The translations under genes and the position numbers were made by a program. A DNA stretch of 27,041 nt, taken from an uncultured Campylobacter sp. Lineage in GTDB: Bacteria > Campylobacterota > Campylobacteria > Campylobacterales > Campylobacteraceae. The stretch covers positions 1 to 27,041 of the forward strand of contig CALKQT010000091.1 of the NCBI GenBank assembly GCA_937990735.1, given 5' to 3'. Position 1 is the first letter of the stretch. Each line of letters opens with the position of its first letter. Positions 15,019-24,178 of the stretch are shown piece after piece. The notes beneath the pieces are model-generated. The model was not told where the DNA came from and searched no databases. It saw only the letters and a program-made list of their open reading frames with translations.

Positions 15019-16476
15019 CTAATTAAAAATTCTATCCTTCGGGAAGGCGGACATATCGGGCTGTACGTCCTGCTCCGCGCCTAGAAGCGCCTTTATTTCG
15101 CTATCCTCGATGCTAAAGCCGCCGCCGAGCGCCTTGTATGCATTCACCGTCGCGTTTAGTACATCAAGATCGGTCTGCACTTTGTTTAGCTGCGCGCTAA
15201 GTAGGTTTCGCTGCGAATCCAAAAACTCCAGATGATCGCTGTAGCCCGCCTGATACCTGCTTGAGGCGTTTGAATAAATTTTGCTCTGCGAAGCGACGAG
15301 ATCGGCGAGGCTTGCCTGTCTTAGTTTGGCGTTTTGCACGCCGACAAGCGCGTCACGAACGTCGCCGAAAGCGGTTTTAAGCGCCTTGTCGTATGCGATG
15401 AAGCTTGCGTTTTGCTCTAAATTTGCAAGCTCGACGCGCCTTTTTTGGCGGCCGAAGTCAAGCAACGGCCCTACGAGCGAGCCACCGATATTCCATGTGC
15501 TCGCGCTTGCGGTAAATAGCCTGTCAAACTCGCCGCTTGCATATCCCGCCGAGCCCGTAAGCGAAAAGGTAGGAAAGTAGCCCGCCTTGGCGACGCCCAC
15601 TAAGAAGTTGCTTGAGCGCAGATTTTCGAGTGAGCTTGCGACATCCGGGCGGTGCAGGATCACATCGCTTGGGATTCCGCTTGGAATCTGCGGAGCGCTA
15701 GGCATTTTCGCGGCGGTCTGCGGCGCGCCGCGTAAAATTTCATCGTAGCTCTTGCCCGTTAGGATATTTAGCGAGGTCTGCGCCGCGGAGAGCTGATTTT
15801 GCACACTTATCAGGCTTGCCTCGGCGCTTTGGACCGCGGCTTTGGCCTGATAAAATACGATCTCGCTAACTGCGCCCGCATCGAGCTGCTTTTTGCGGTA
15901 GTTTTGCGTATCTTGATAGCTTTTTAGGCTGTCTTTTAAAATTTTCTCCTGCTGCTTTAGTGCTAGCAGCGTAAAATATGTCGTCGCAACCGTGCTAGTA
16001 ATCGTATTTTTAGCAGTTTCGTAGTCGTATTTCGTCGCATTAAATTTAGCATGCGCCGAATCTACGCTGTTGCGCACGCGCCCCCAAAAATCGACCTCGT
16101 AGCTTAGCACGGCGCCGATCTGATACGAGCCGTGGGAGTTGCGATCGGGTTGGTTGCCGAAATTATTTTGACGCACCGCGCTGCCGCTTAAATTTACGTT
16201 CGGTAGGTATTCGAGCTTATTCAGCCCTAAATTTACCCGCGCGTACTCGACGTTGTTCAGCGCGGTTTGCAGGTCGGAATTTTGCTCCAGCGCGCTTTGG
16301 ATCAGGGCATTTAGCTGCGGATCGTTAAAGCTTTTCCACCACTGCGTGCTAACGTTCGAGTTTGCGTAATCCGCCTTGAAGCTGATCTGTTTTTGCGGCG
16401 TAGTGGGCTTGAAGTTGCAACCGCAAAGTAAAATTCCAAGCGTCAAGGCGCTTAAAAGAGCATTATTTATTTTCAT
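15019..16476 (-). CDS. cmeC: Outer-membrane efflux channel, CmeC/TolC family lipoprotein
   Basis: A 485-residue outer-membrane factor of the NodT/OprM type. The lipobox LLCGC acylates Cys20. The mature start includes STQWWKSFNDPQLNALIQSALEQN, typical for the family and close to CmeC of C. jejuni (492 residues). Two structural repeats follow, each with a beta hairpin (YQIGAVLSYEVDFWGRVRN; WNIGGSLVGPLLDFGRQKR) and a long coiled coil. The trimer forms the exit duct across the outer membrane for drugs and bile salts. Its start overlaps the end of cmeB by 14 bases, indicating translational coupling. A hairpin terminator follows the gene. Confidence 0.88.
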   Translation of the reverse strand: MKINNALLSALTLGILLCGCNFKPTTPQKQISFKADYANSNVSTQWWKSFNDPQLNALIQSALEQNSDLQTALNNVEYARVNLGLNKLEYLPNVNLSGSAVRQNNFGNQPDRNSHGSYQIGAVLSYEVDFWGRVRNSVDSAHAKFNATKYDYETAKNTITSTVATTYFTLLALKQQEKILKDSLKSYQDTQNYRKKQLDAGAVSEIVFYQAKAAVQSAEASLISVQNQLSAAQTSLNILTGKSYDEILRGAPQTAAKMPSAPQIPSGIPSDVILHRPDVASSLENLRSSNFLVGVAKAGYFPTFSLTGSAGYASGEFDRLFTASASTWNIGGSLVGPLLDFGRQKRRVELANLEQNASFIAYDKALKTAFGDVRDALVGVQNAKLRQASLADLVASQSKIYSNASSRYQAGYSDHLEFLDSQRNLLSAQLNKVQTDLDVLNATVNAYKALGGGFSIEDSEIKALLGAEQDVQPDMSAFPKDRIFN

Positions 16477-19400
16477 CGTTCACCTCGTTAGTTTGGACTT
16501 TTTTGCCGCGTCTATCAAGCCAAGCGTTGAAGCTTTCGAGCAGGTAGAAAAACAGCGGCACGAAAAAGATCGCGATCGTAGATGCCGCGAGCATTCCGCC
16601 TACGACGCCGGTTCCTAGCGCGTGGCGGCTAGCAGCGCCCGCGCCGGTAGCGATAACCATCGGAAGCACGCCAAGGCCGAACGCAAGGCTCGTCATCACG
16701 ATAGGGCGGAACCTCATTCTGGCGGCCTCGACGGCAGCTTCCGCGATCGGGCGGTGGTTGTTTAGGTGCTCGTTCATCGCAAATTCCACGATCAAAATCG
16801 CATTTTTCGCCGCCAGACCTATTAGAAGTAAAAGTCCGATCTGAAAATATATGTCGTTATTCAGCCCGCGGAAATATGTAAATACGAGCGCGCCGAATAC
16901 CGAAAACGGCACGGCGGTAAGCACGGCAAGCGGCATGAGCCATCTTTCGTATTGAGCTGCCAGGATCAAAAACACGAAGATCATTCCGAATACGAACGCC
17001 TGCGCGCCCTTGCCCGTCTCGCTGACTTCTTGATACGCGGAGCCCGCCCAACCGATCGAATATCCGCTAGGAAGTTCCTCTTTTATGACCTCTTGGATCG
17101 CTGCAATCGCCTGACCCGAGGTGTAGCCCGTGTTTGGCTCACCCATAATCTGCGCTGCCGGGAAGGCATTAAATCTATTAACGGAATCAGGGCCCAGCGA
17201 GCGCTCAAGCCTCACTAAAGAATTTAACGCGATCAGATCGCCGCTAGCGTTGCGGACGTAGAGCGATTTTAGATCGTTAGGATCATCTCTATAGTTTTGC
17301 GTAGCGCGGATATATACCTTAAACGTGCGGCCTAAGAGGTTAAAGTCGTTGATGTAATACTGCCCGATGGTGGAATTTAGCACGGTGAAAATGTCGGCTA
17401 TCTTAACGCCTAGCATCTTTATCTTCTCTTTATCGAGATAGAGCTTATACTGCGGGAAATCGGTATCCAGCGTCGTCCGCACGAGCTTTAAAGCGGGGTG
17501 TTGATTGGCTTTGGCAGTTACGCGATCCATATCTGCGCGAATTTCATCGTAGCTCTTGCCCGTCGTGCTTTGCGCGTAGAGCTCAAATCCGCCCGTAAGT
17601 GAAAGCCCCATGATAGGCGGTGGCGTGACGACGTAGGTCATCGAGTTGCGATCGGCGCCGTAGAGCTGCCCGTTTAGCGCGGCGGCTAAGGCGAAGTTGG
17701 AATTTTCATCACCCGGGCGATCTTTCCAGTCTTTTAGCTTCATAAAAAAAGCTCCCGCATTTTCTCTAAGCGCTCCGGCTAGCATATCGTATCCCGTGAT
17801 TTGGGTTATATCTTTTACGTTTGTGTGCTTTTTAGCGATGCTTGCGATGAAATCCTGATCGGCTTCCGTTCTAGGCAGCGTAGATGCAGACGGAAGCGTA
17901 GTCATCGCCATAATTGAGCCTTTGTCTTCGTTAGGCACTAGGCCGCTCGGAGTAAGTTTAAGAAGCTCTATCATTGCATAGATGATGATGCCTACAAAAA
18001 CGAGGCTGATTAGTACGTGGCGAAGAACCATGCCGACGCCTGCGGCGTAAATTTTAGTTGAGATGCTAAAAAGATTATTAAACCATCTTATAAAGAAAAA
18101 AGGCTCGGATTCCTTTTTTTGCAAGATCAGGGCGCAAAGTGCGGGCGTTAGCGTAAGGGCTACGAAGCCTGAAAAACATACCGAAGCCACGAGCGTTAAA
18201 GCAAATTGCCTCTGCATAACCCCCGTAAAGCCCTCCATAAACGCAACCGGCACGAAAACCGCCGAAAGCACGAGCACTATGGAGATTACGGGCGCTACGA
18301 TCTCGCCCATCGCTTTCGTGGTAGCTTCTTTGACGCTAAGATCCGGCTCCTCGTGCAAAATTCTCTCTACGTTTTCGATCACGATAATGGCGTCGTCCAC
18401 GACGATGCCGATAGCTAAAATAAGCGCAAAAAGGGTAATTAAATTTATAGAAAATCCGAAGGCATAAATTCCGATAAACGCGCCGCAGATTGACACAGGC
18501 GCAGCAAGCGTCGGAATGATCGTTGCTCTAAGGTTGCCTAAGAACATATACATAACGATGATGACGAGAATTAACGCTTCAATGAAGGTATGAATGACCT
18601 CTTCGATCGAGACTTTTACGAAGCTCGTCGTATCGTAGGCGACGTCGTAGGTCAGCTCGCCTGGGAAATTTGGTTTAAGCTCGTCTATGCGCTTATTTAC
18701 CGCTTCAACTACGGCTAGGGCGTTGGCGCCACTTTGCATAAAGATAAGCACAGGCACCATCTCTTTACCGTTAAATTTCGCCGAGATATTGTAGCTTGCG
18801 CCGCCAAGTTTGACCTCGGCGACATCTTTTACGCGCAAGAAATTCCCATCTTTTTGCGCGCGAATAATGATATTTTCAAACTCTTCGACGGTTTTTAAAC
18901 GACCCTCGGGCTTGATCGCATATACGTAGGGATTGCCTAAGTTCATCGGTTGCTCGCCCATCTTTCCTGCGGCATATTGGCTATTTTGTTCGCTTATTGC
19001 GGCGATTATCTCGGCGGTCGTAACGTTAAATTTCTTAAGCAGCTCAGGCTTAACCCAGATCCTCATCGCATAGTCTTTTGTGCCCAGCGCTTGAGCTTCG
19101 CCGACGCCCGGCACGCGTTTTAGCTCATCTACGACATTGATAGCTACGTAGTTTTGCATCTCTACGACGTCCATTTGCTCGCTAGGATCGTAAAACGCGA
19201 GCACCTCCAGCATCGTGCTACTGCGCTCGGTGACGGTTACGCCGTACCTGCGCACTTCGTCGGGAAGTAGCGTAAGCGCGGGCGTTACGCGGTTGTTTAC
19301 ATTGACTTTCGCATCTGCTGGATTTGTACCGATTTGAAAATATACGTTGATACGAACATCGCCGGAGGAGCTTGCCGAACTTTCCATATAGATCATATTT

Positions 19401-19621
19401 TCAACGCCGTTAATTGCGTTTTCAAGAGGGGCCGCGACGACGTCGGCAATCGTCTGCGCATCCGCGCCGCTATATGTAGCACTTACGACGATTTGCGGCG
19501 GCGTGAGCTGAGGATACTCCTCGACGGAGGAATTTTTAAGAGCCAAAACGCCCGCGATTACGATGATGATCGAAACGACGCAGGCAAAAACGGGGCGGTT
19601 GATGAAAAATTTAGAAAACAT
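16463..19621 (-). CDS. cmeB: RND-family inner-membrane multidrug efflux pump, CmeB/AcrB type
   Basis: A 1052-residue HAE1-type RND transporter starting MFSKFFINRPVFACVVS. It has 12 membrane helices with two large periplasmic loops (about 35-335 and 560-870). The proton-relay aspartates are Asp409-Asp410 in AIGIVVDDAIIVIENVER, and the second-half signature is FVFLILAAQYERWLMPLAVL. Length and many segments (GADAQTI, NGVENMIYM, ELKRVPGVG, GFELYAQ) match C. jejuni CmeB closely. It exports antibiotics, dyes, detergents and bile salts using the proton gradient. The ATG overlaps the cmeA stop codon as TAATG. I see no frameshift or truncation. CmeF is the main alternative but is shorter and less similar. 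Confidence 0.92.
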   Translation of the reverse strand: MFSKFFINRPVFACVVSIIIVIAGVLALKNSSVEEYPQLTPPQIVVSATYSGADAQTIADVVAAPLENAINGVENMIYMESSASSSGDVRINVYFQIGTNPADAKVNVNNRVTPALTLLPDEVRRYGVTVTERSSTMLEVLAFYDPSEQMDVVEMQNYVAINVVDELKRVPGVGEAQALGTKDYAMRIWVKPELLKKFNVTTAEIIAAISEQNSQYAAGKMGEQPMNLGNPYVYAIKPEGRLKTVEEFENIIIRAQKDGNFLRVKDVAEVKLGGASYNISAKFNGKEMVPVLIFMQSGANALAVVEAVNKRIDELKPNFPGELTYDVAYDTTSFVKVSIEEVIHTFIEALILVIIVMYMFLGNLRATIIPTLAAPVSICGAFIGIYAFGFSINLITLFALILAIGIVVDDAIIVIENVERILHEEPDLSVKEATTKAMGEIVAPVISIVLVLSAVFVPVAFMEGFTGVMQRQFALTLVASVCFSGFVALTLTPALCALILQKKESEPFFFIRWFNNLFSISTKIYAAGVGMVLRHVLISLVFVGIIIYAMIELLKLTPSGLVPNEDKGSIMAMTTLPSASTLPRTEADQDFIASIAKKHTNVKDITQITGYDMLAGALRENAGAFFMKLKDWKDRPGDENSNFALAAALNGQLYGADRNSMTYVVTPPPIMGLSLTGGFELYAQSTTGKSYDEIRADMDRVTAKANQHPALKLVRTTLDTDFPQYKLYLDKEKIKMLGVKIADIFTVLNSTIGQYYINDFNLLGRTFKVYIRATQNYRDDPNDLKSLYVRNASGDLIALNSLVRLERSLGPDSVNRFNAFPAAQIMGEPNTGYTSGQAIAAIQEVIKEELPSGYSIGWAGSAYQEVSETGKGAQAFVFGMIFVFLILAAQYERWLMPLAVLTAVPFSVFGALVFTYFRGLNNDIYFQIGLLLLIGLAAKNAILIVEFAMNEHLNNHRPIAEAAVEAARMRFRPIVMTSLAFGLGVLPMVIATGAGAASRHALGTGVVGGMLAASTIAIFFVPLFFYLLESFNAWLDRRGKKVQTNEVNDENK

Positions 19622-20754
19622 TATTTCCCGCTTTCCGCATTGCTCTGAGACGGTTGCTCGTTCGGCTGTCCCGCTACGTAAGGATCAGTGCTCGCGGGTA
19701 CGGGAGTGACCTTGGAGCCCACATTGATCTTTTTAAAATTATCCAAAATGATCTGATCGCCGTCTTGCAACCCGCCTGAGATCGTCGCCGTGCGGGTATC
19801 TTGCGCCGCGATTTTGACCGCCTTTTTAGCGACCTTTCCGTCTTGCACGACATAGACTATGGTGTTGCTAAGATCTTGCTTGAGCGCAACTTGCGGAATT
19901 TTAAAGCCGTTTTTCTGATAAAAACCATCGACGCTTATTTTGGTAAAAACCCCTGGGCGAATTTCTAAGCTTGGATTTGGAATTTGAGCTTTAGCGCTGA
20001 CTGACGCTGTGTTTGTATTGATGACGCTATCGATAAAGCTTAGCGTGCCATTGTAGTCCTTGCCGCCGAGATTTATGCTTACCTGACGCCCTAGCTGCTT
20101 CCACTGCCCGTTTTTTAAATTTGCATCAAGCTCCAGTCTATCGACGTCCGCGATGCCGAATTCCACGTCGATCGGATCAAATTTAGAAAGCCTAACCAGA
20201 TCCTCACCCACGTTTACGTATGCGCCCACATCCTTTTGCGTATCGCCCGCCATGCCGTCAAAAGGCGCGGTCACGAGTGAATGGTCAAAATCGATCTTGG
20301 CGCTTTTAAAATTTGCTTCGGCTACCATAAACGCAGCTTTTGCGGTGTCGAAGTCCTTTTGAGAGATCGTGTTGCTAGCTTTTAGAGCTTTGGCTCTTTT
20401 GTAGTCCGCCGAGGCATTTTGCAAATTAGCGTTTGCGCTGTCAAACGCCGCTTGGTAGCGCGAGCGGTCGATCTCGTAGAGCACGTCGCCCTTTTTGACG
20501 CTGTGCCCCGGCTCGAAAAGCTGCTTTTCGATGGTGCCCGAAACCTGCGGCTTTAGCATTATCTCAAGCTCGCTCACGGTCTGTCCGTTAAATTTCAAAA
20601 TTATCGGCACGTCGGCGGATTTAGCGATAAATACGCCTACCGGCAGTGCGGGAGCCTCGCCGCTTTGCTTTGCGCCGCTTTTCTCCTTTTTTTCAAAATA
20701 GGAGCAGCCAGAGACCAAAAACGCTGCGAAAATCAAACTAGCGACTTTTTTCAT
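19621..20754 (-). CDS. cmeA: Periplasmic adaptor (membrane-fusion) lipoprotein, CmeA type
   Basis: A 377-residue HlyD/AcrA-type adaptor. The signal peptide ends at lipobox LVSGC (Cys17). A lipoyl half (about 55-85: ELEIMLKPQVSGTIEKQLF-EPGHSVKKGDVLYEID) is followed by an alpha-helical hairpin (about 90-155: YQAAFDSANANLQNASADYKRAKAL), the second lipoyl half (VTAPFDGMAGD), a beta barrel and a membrane-proximal domain. A low-complexity Pro/Ser/Gln tail ends the protein. It links CmeB to CmeC. GAGGAA precedes the ATG. It is the first gene of the operon, directly downstream of the CmeR-like operator. C. jejuni CmeA has 367 residues. Confidence 0.9.
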   Translation of the reverse strand: MKKVASLIFAAFLVSGCSYFEKKEKSGAKQSGEAPALPVGVFIAKSADVPIILKFNGQTVSELEIMLKPQVSGTIEKQLFEPGHSVKKGDVLYEIDRSRYQAAFDSANANLQNASADYKRAKALKASNTISQKDFDTAKAAFMVAEANFKSAKIDFDHSLVTAPFDGMAGDTQKDVGAYVNVGEDLVRLSKFDPIDVEFGIADVDRLELDANLKNGQWKQLGRQVSINLGGKDYNGTLSFIDSVINTNTASVSAKAQIPNPSLEIRPGVFTKISVDGFYQKNGFKIPQVALKQDLSNTIVYVVQDGKVAKKAVKIAAQDTRTATISGGLQDGDQIILDNFKKINVGSKVTPVPASTDPYVAGQPNEQPSQSNAESGK

Positions 20755-20788
20755 GTAGTTTCCTCTATTTGGGTTAAAATTTTGTATT

Positions 20789-20822
20789 TGTAATAGTTAT
20801 TACGAATAAATTATAAATTATA
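20789..20822 (-). promoter_or_regulatory. cmeABC promoter with CmeR-like operator
   Basis: TGTAATAGTTATTACG (20789-20804) is an inverted repeat matching the published C. jejuni CmeR operator TGTAATAAATATTACA at 13 of 16 positions; both half sites are kept except the final base. On the minus strand two TATAAT boxes (20817-20822 and 20810-20815) lie just upstream, so the operator falls over the likely transcription start, 35 bases before the cmeA ATG. A TetR-type repressor bound here would block initiation. Confidence 0.7.
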
Positions 20823-20897
20823 ATAAAAACTATATAAATAAAACTTAAATTTAGCCCGTAAAATAATATATCGGACGGAATTATAGCGGAATTTCGA

Positions 20898-20903
20898 TAT
20901 AAT
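20898..20903 (+). promoter_or_regulatory. -10 element of thiD
   Basis: TATAAT in an AT-rich region, 25 bases before the thiD ATG. Divergent from the cmeABC promoter, about 75 bases away. Confidence 0.5.
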
Positions 20904-20928
20904 CTCGCTAAAATTTTAAAGGCTTTTT

Positions 20929-22044
20929 ATGAGAAAAATTCTTACTATCGCGGGTTCTGATAGCGGCGGCGGTGCCGGCATCCAAGCCGATATCAAGACG
21001 ATAAGCGCGCACAAGATGTTTGCTATGAGCGCTATTACGGCGCTTACAGCGCAAAATTCGCGCGGTGTATTCGGCGTGCTGGACGTTTCGCCAGATTTTG
21101 TGGAGGCGCAGCTGGACGCGATTTTTAGCGACATCTTTCCGGATGCCGTTAAAATCGGAATGATCTCCAATGAGGGGGTTGCCGAAGCCATCGCAAAGAG
21201 CCTGAGCAAGCACGGCGCGAAAAACGTCGTCTTAGATCCAGTGATGGTCGCCACCAGCGGCGGAGTTTTGATGAAACAAAGCGCGCTGCATGCGCTAAAA
21301 TGCAAGCTCGCCCCCGCCGCGGAGATCATCACGCCCAACGTGCGCGAGGCCGAGGTCTTGGCGGAGATGAAAATTTCAAGCTTAGCCGATATGCGCGCCG
21401 CTGCGGTTAAAATTTCGCAGTTTTTTGGCGGCGCGATTTTGATTAAAGGCGGCGATCTTGCGGGTGCGAGCATGGCTTGCGGCGCGGCGGAAGCGGACGC
21501 GGCGGAAATGAATACAGCGCGAAATTTTAAGGCCCGGCGATGCGAAACGAGCGAAAACGGCGCACGCGAAAATTCTGCCGGTTCGACGAAGTGTGCGAAT
21601 TTCGCGAGTGAAAATTTTACTAGCGAATGCAAAATTTTAACGACGGGTGCGGAGTCTTCTTTTGGGCAAAATTTATCTGCAGCGCCTTTAGATGACGGCT
21701 TTAAACCGAGCGGCGAGGGCGGGGATTTGAGAAATTTAGCAGTCGATATTTTGTATGAAAACGGCAAATTTTATGAGTTTTCCGCGCCGAAAATTGCTAC
21801 GCGTAACACCCACGGCACGGGCTGCACGCTCTCAAGTGCGATCGCGTGCGCGCTGGCGGCGGGGCTTAGCCTGCCCGCAGCCGTCGCCCATGCCAAGGGC
21901 TTCGTGCGCAGGGCACTGGGCTGGGGTGAGCAGATCGGACACGGATGCGGCGCGATAGATCATTATTTCACGGTCCAAGATCCCTTCGGCGCGGACTTTG
22001 ACGGATCTTGCGCGAACGAAATCAAAATCATCTCTCGAGACTAA
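20929..22044 (+). CDS. thiD: Hydroxymethylpyrimidine (phosphate) kinase ThiD with a large insertion
   Basis: The enzyme phosphorylates HMP and HMP-P to the pyrophosphate for thiamine synthesis in the cytoplasm. Residues 1-178 are ordinary ThiD: ILTIAGSDSGGGAGIQADIKT (4-24), AVKIGMIS, VLDPVMVATSG (101-111), ITPNVREAEVL and ILIKGGDL. Residues 271-371 resume with AVDILYENGKF and the anion-hole motif NTHGTGCTLSSAIA (293-306), including catalytic Cys299. Between them lie about 90 extra residues (179-270) rich in Ala, Ser, Asn and Glu, so the protein is 371 instead of about 270 residues. Both halves are intact and in frame, so the enzyme may still work. AAAGG lies before the ATG. Confidence 0.88.
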   Translation: MRKILTIAGSDSGGGAGIQADIKTISAHKMFAMSAITALTAQNSRGVFGVLDVSPDFVEAQLDAIFSDIFPDAVKIGMISNEGVAEAIAKSLSKHGAKNVVLDPVMVATSGGVLMKQSALHALKCKLAPAAEIITPNVREAEVLAEMKISSLADMRAAAVKISQFFGGAILIKGGDLAGASMACGAAEADAAEMNTARNFKARRCETSENGARENSAGSTKCANFASENFTSECKILTTGAESSFGQNLSAAPLDDGFKPSGEGGDLRNLAVDILYENGKFYEFSAPKIATRNTHGTGCTLSSAIACALAAGLSLPAAVAHAKGFVRRALGWGEQIGHGCGAIDHYFTVQDPFGADFDGSCANEIKIISRD

Positions 22045-22590
22045 AATTTCAAGCGCTCGTTGAAATCCCCGCATTCGTAAAATTTCAAAGCTCCGCTGCT
22101 ATTAAATTTAATCTAGCGGCACGGGATCGTCCAAATGGCTCGTCGCGACTTGTGATAAACGGCGGAATAGCGTGGCTAAAAAGCGTGTTGCGGGAGTAGT
22201 GCGCTTAAAATTTTAGTTGATTTTTAGGCATCATAATCCGCGTAGAATTCTAAAGAATTTTTGAATTTTATTGTAGGGTTCGCGTTGCAAGTTAGGGCTT
22301 TCCTTATTTGCCTTATGCTATAGCCCTGCTTCGTGGCATTGTTAAATTTGCGTTATTTCTCATAAGGCTTTATACGCGAAAAAAGAGAGTTAGAAATATA
22401 AAATTAGTCATGCACTCACTGCTCACGTTACCGCCTACCTTCACTCCTATAAGGTAGACGCATCATTGTATGCCGACTATTGCGCTATACTTGCCGCAGT
22501 ATTGCGACACTGCTGCGAACTTAGCGATCTATGCCTGTCGTTTCATATTCGCTGAGCTTGCTAAAATTCCAAATTTTCTAGCAAAAGAGT
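22045..22590. other. Spacer of about 550 bases, no supported gene
   Basis: No frame has a credible start and composition. From about 22240 to 22560 the sequence is lower in AAATTTA strings and more mixed than other spacers, which may mean a decayed gene. A hairpin pairs CTACCTT (22435-22441) with AAGGTAG (22451-22457). It has no T run. Confidence 0.35.
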
Positions 22591-22596
22591 TATAAT
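22591..22596 (+). promoter_or_regulatory. -10 element of the MFS transporter gene
   Basis: TATAAT within AGTTATAATGG, 31 bases before the ATG, giving a leader of about 25 bases. No -35 is recognised. Confidence 0.5.
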
Positions 22597-22627
22597 GGCT
22601 AAAATTACGTAAATTTAGGAATTTAAA

Positions 22628-23779
22628 ATGCGCTGCAAAAAAGGACTACTACTCTTAATCATCGTCTCAGGGATAATCTCTGCCGCAGATAACTGGATCG
22701 CATCGCTACTGCTGCCTAGCATCGCAGATACGTTTGGGGTGCAGGTAAGCGCCGCCTCCGCAGTTTTGACGGCATATCTGATCCCCTATGGCTTACTTCA
22801 GCCGGTATACGGACATCTTAGCGATCGCTACGGCAGAGGTAAAATTTTAATCTCGCTAATGCTTTTTTTGGCGATATTTACGCTTCTTTGCTCCACTGCA
22901 AAAAGTCTAGCGTGGCTTGTTTTATTTCGTTTTTGCACGGGATGCGCGGCGGCGGGTATAATCGCCGTCTGCCTCAGCGTTATAGGCGATGCATATGACG
23001 ATAAGGATAGACAAAAAATCGTAGCGATATTTCTGGGCTCGGTATTTTTAGGGCAGGGGCTGAGTGCGGCTTTAGGTGGATGGGCGGTGGCCAGATTTTC
23101 TTGGAGGGAGATATTTTTAGCCTTTTCTGCGCTGTCTGCGGTATCTTTCGTATCACTATTTACGCTAAATTTCAAAGATGCTCCGAAAAGCGGAGGCGAA
23201 AGCTTCGTAAAATCCATAGCCAGCTTGCGCGGTGATGCTGCGCTTTTGAGAAGCTATTTTTTGGCTTTATGTAACGGCGTAATCGTGCTTGGGGCGTATT
23301 CATTCATAGGCGCTTATCTACTTAAAAAGCTAGGCTTGAGCTCAAATTTTGCCGGAGCCTGCCTTATGCTTTACGGCGTCGCTTGCTTTTTGGCAGGAAA
23401 CGCTGCTAGATATTTAAAAGAGAAGTTGCCGCCAAAAGAAATTCTATCCCTCGGCTTTTTGGCGTCCGCTTCTGCGCTGTGCCTTTTGGCGAGTTGCTTC
23501 GCTGCCACTGCATATGTAGGGACGTTTTTGCTGGGATTTGGCTATGTTTGCGCGCAGTCGGTCCTAGCAAGCGCAGCGCTTCGTTGCGGCTCCGCCAAAG
23601 GTCTATCCTCTGGGATCATAGGCACGGCGATATTTTTCGGAGGCGGCATCGGTACTGCCGTAGGTGGCAAGTCGCTTGAATATTTAAGCTACCAAGGGCT
23701 ATTTTGCGGCTTTGCCGCGTTAGCCGCCGCGCTGCTGATTTTTTACTGTGCAAGCTTTAAGGGCACGCGCGAAATTTAA
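22628..23779 (+). CDS. MFS transporter, 12 helices, DHA1/Bcr-like drug exporter type
   Basis: A 383-residue, very hydrophobic protein with 12 predicted helices in two six-helix halves. Motif A between helices 2 and 3 reads GHLSDRYGRGKI (62-73). Motif B-like LFRFCTGCAAAGI follows in helix 4, and the antiporter-type motif C region GQGLSAALGGW lies in helix 5. The cytoplasmic loop between halves is short (about 185-200). These features fit the DHA1 drug:proton antiporter group (Bcr/CflA, arabinose exporter relatives). The substrate cannot be told. The ATG is preceded by a weak TTAGGAAT. It has its own promoter and stands alone, about 400 bases before the next gene. Confidence 0.85.
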   Translation: MRCKKGLLLLIIVSGIISAADNWIASLLLPSIADTFGVQVSAASAVLTAYLIPYGLLQPVYGHLSDRYGRGKILISLMLFLAIFTLLCSTAKSLAWLVLFRFCTGCAAAGIIAVCLSVIGDAYDDKDRQKIVAIFLGSVFLGQGLSAALGGWAVARFSWREIFLAFSALSAVSFVSLFTLNFKDAPKSGGESFVKSIASLRGDAALLRSYFLALCNGVIVLGAYSFIGAYLLKKLGLSSNFAGACLMLYGVACFLAGNAARYLKEKLPPKEILSLGFLASASALCLLASCFAATAYVGTFLLGFGYVCAQSVLASAALRCGSAKGLSSGIIGTAIFFGGGIGTAVGGKSLEYLSYQGLFCGFAALAAALLIFYCASFKGTREI

Positions 23780-24067
23780 TTCTCTGCAACAATAGCAAAA
23801 TTTAAAATTAAGCACACTTCGCTACCGAGAAATTTCCTAAAATTACGCTATTTCAGGGCGCTGCATTGGTATCGTCGTAAATATCGCGGTGCATTGCATC
23901 ACGCTGCCGCTTTTTCAGCTTCCGTGATATGAGCATGTTTCGGAATTTTTCGGGCACGCGGTTTGGTTTTGGGCGATCGAAGTATTTCGTCGCGATCTAC
24001 GAAATCGCGTAACGGGTGAGCCCGATCCCGCGGACCGCTCGGGCGCTTCGCTCTTCTAGCTAAATTT
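23780..24067. other. Spacer with several dyads, no supported gene
   Basis: A minus-strand frame (23899-24102) is Arg/Pro-rich and lacks a ribosome site, so I do not call it. ATTTCGT (23984-23990) and ACGAAAT (23999-24005) form a hairpin around CGCGATCT. Its role is unknown. Confidence 0.35.
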
Positions 24068-24107
24068 GGAATTCCGCCCCGTTTAGTGCGGAATTCCATC
24101 ATTTTTT
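24068..24107 (+). terminator. Strong intrinsic terminator before the esterase gene
   Basis: A perfect 10-bp stem, GGAATTCCGC (24068-24077) with GCGGAATTCC (24088-24097), has a 10-base loop and is followed by ATCATTTTTT. It insulates the esterase operon from upstream transcription, though it is nearly 290 bases after the MFS stop codon. Confidence 0.75.
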
Positions 24108-24178
24108 ATAAACGCAGTAAAATCACGATAAATTTTTATGTTAAAATTATGATTAATAAAATTTCAAAAGAAGCGGCA

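Noticed and set aside
20908..21767. Long minus-strand frames opposite thiD
   Set aside because: Shadow frames; the plus strand encodes conserved ThiD motifs at both ends of this stretch.
23899..24102. 67-residue Arg/Pro-rich minus-strand frame
   Set aside because: Starts inside a perfect terminator stem, has no ribosome site and no recognisable motif.
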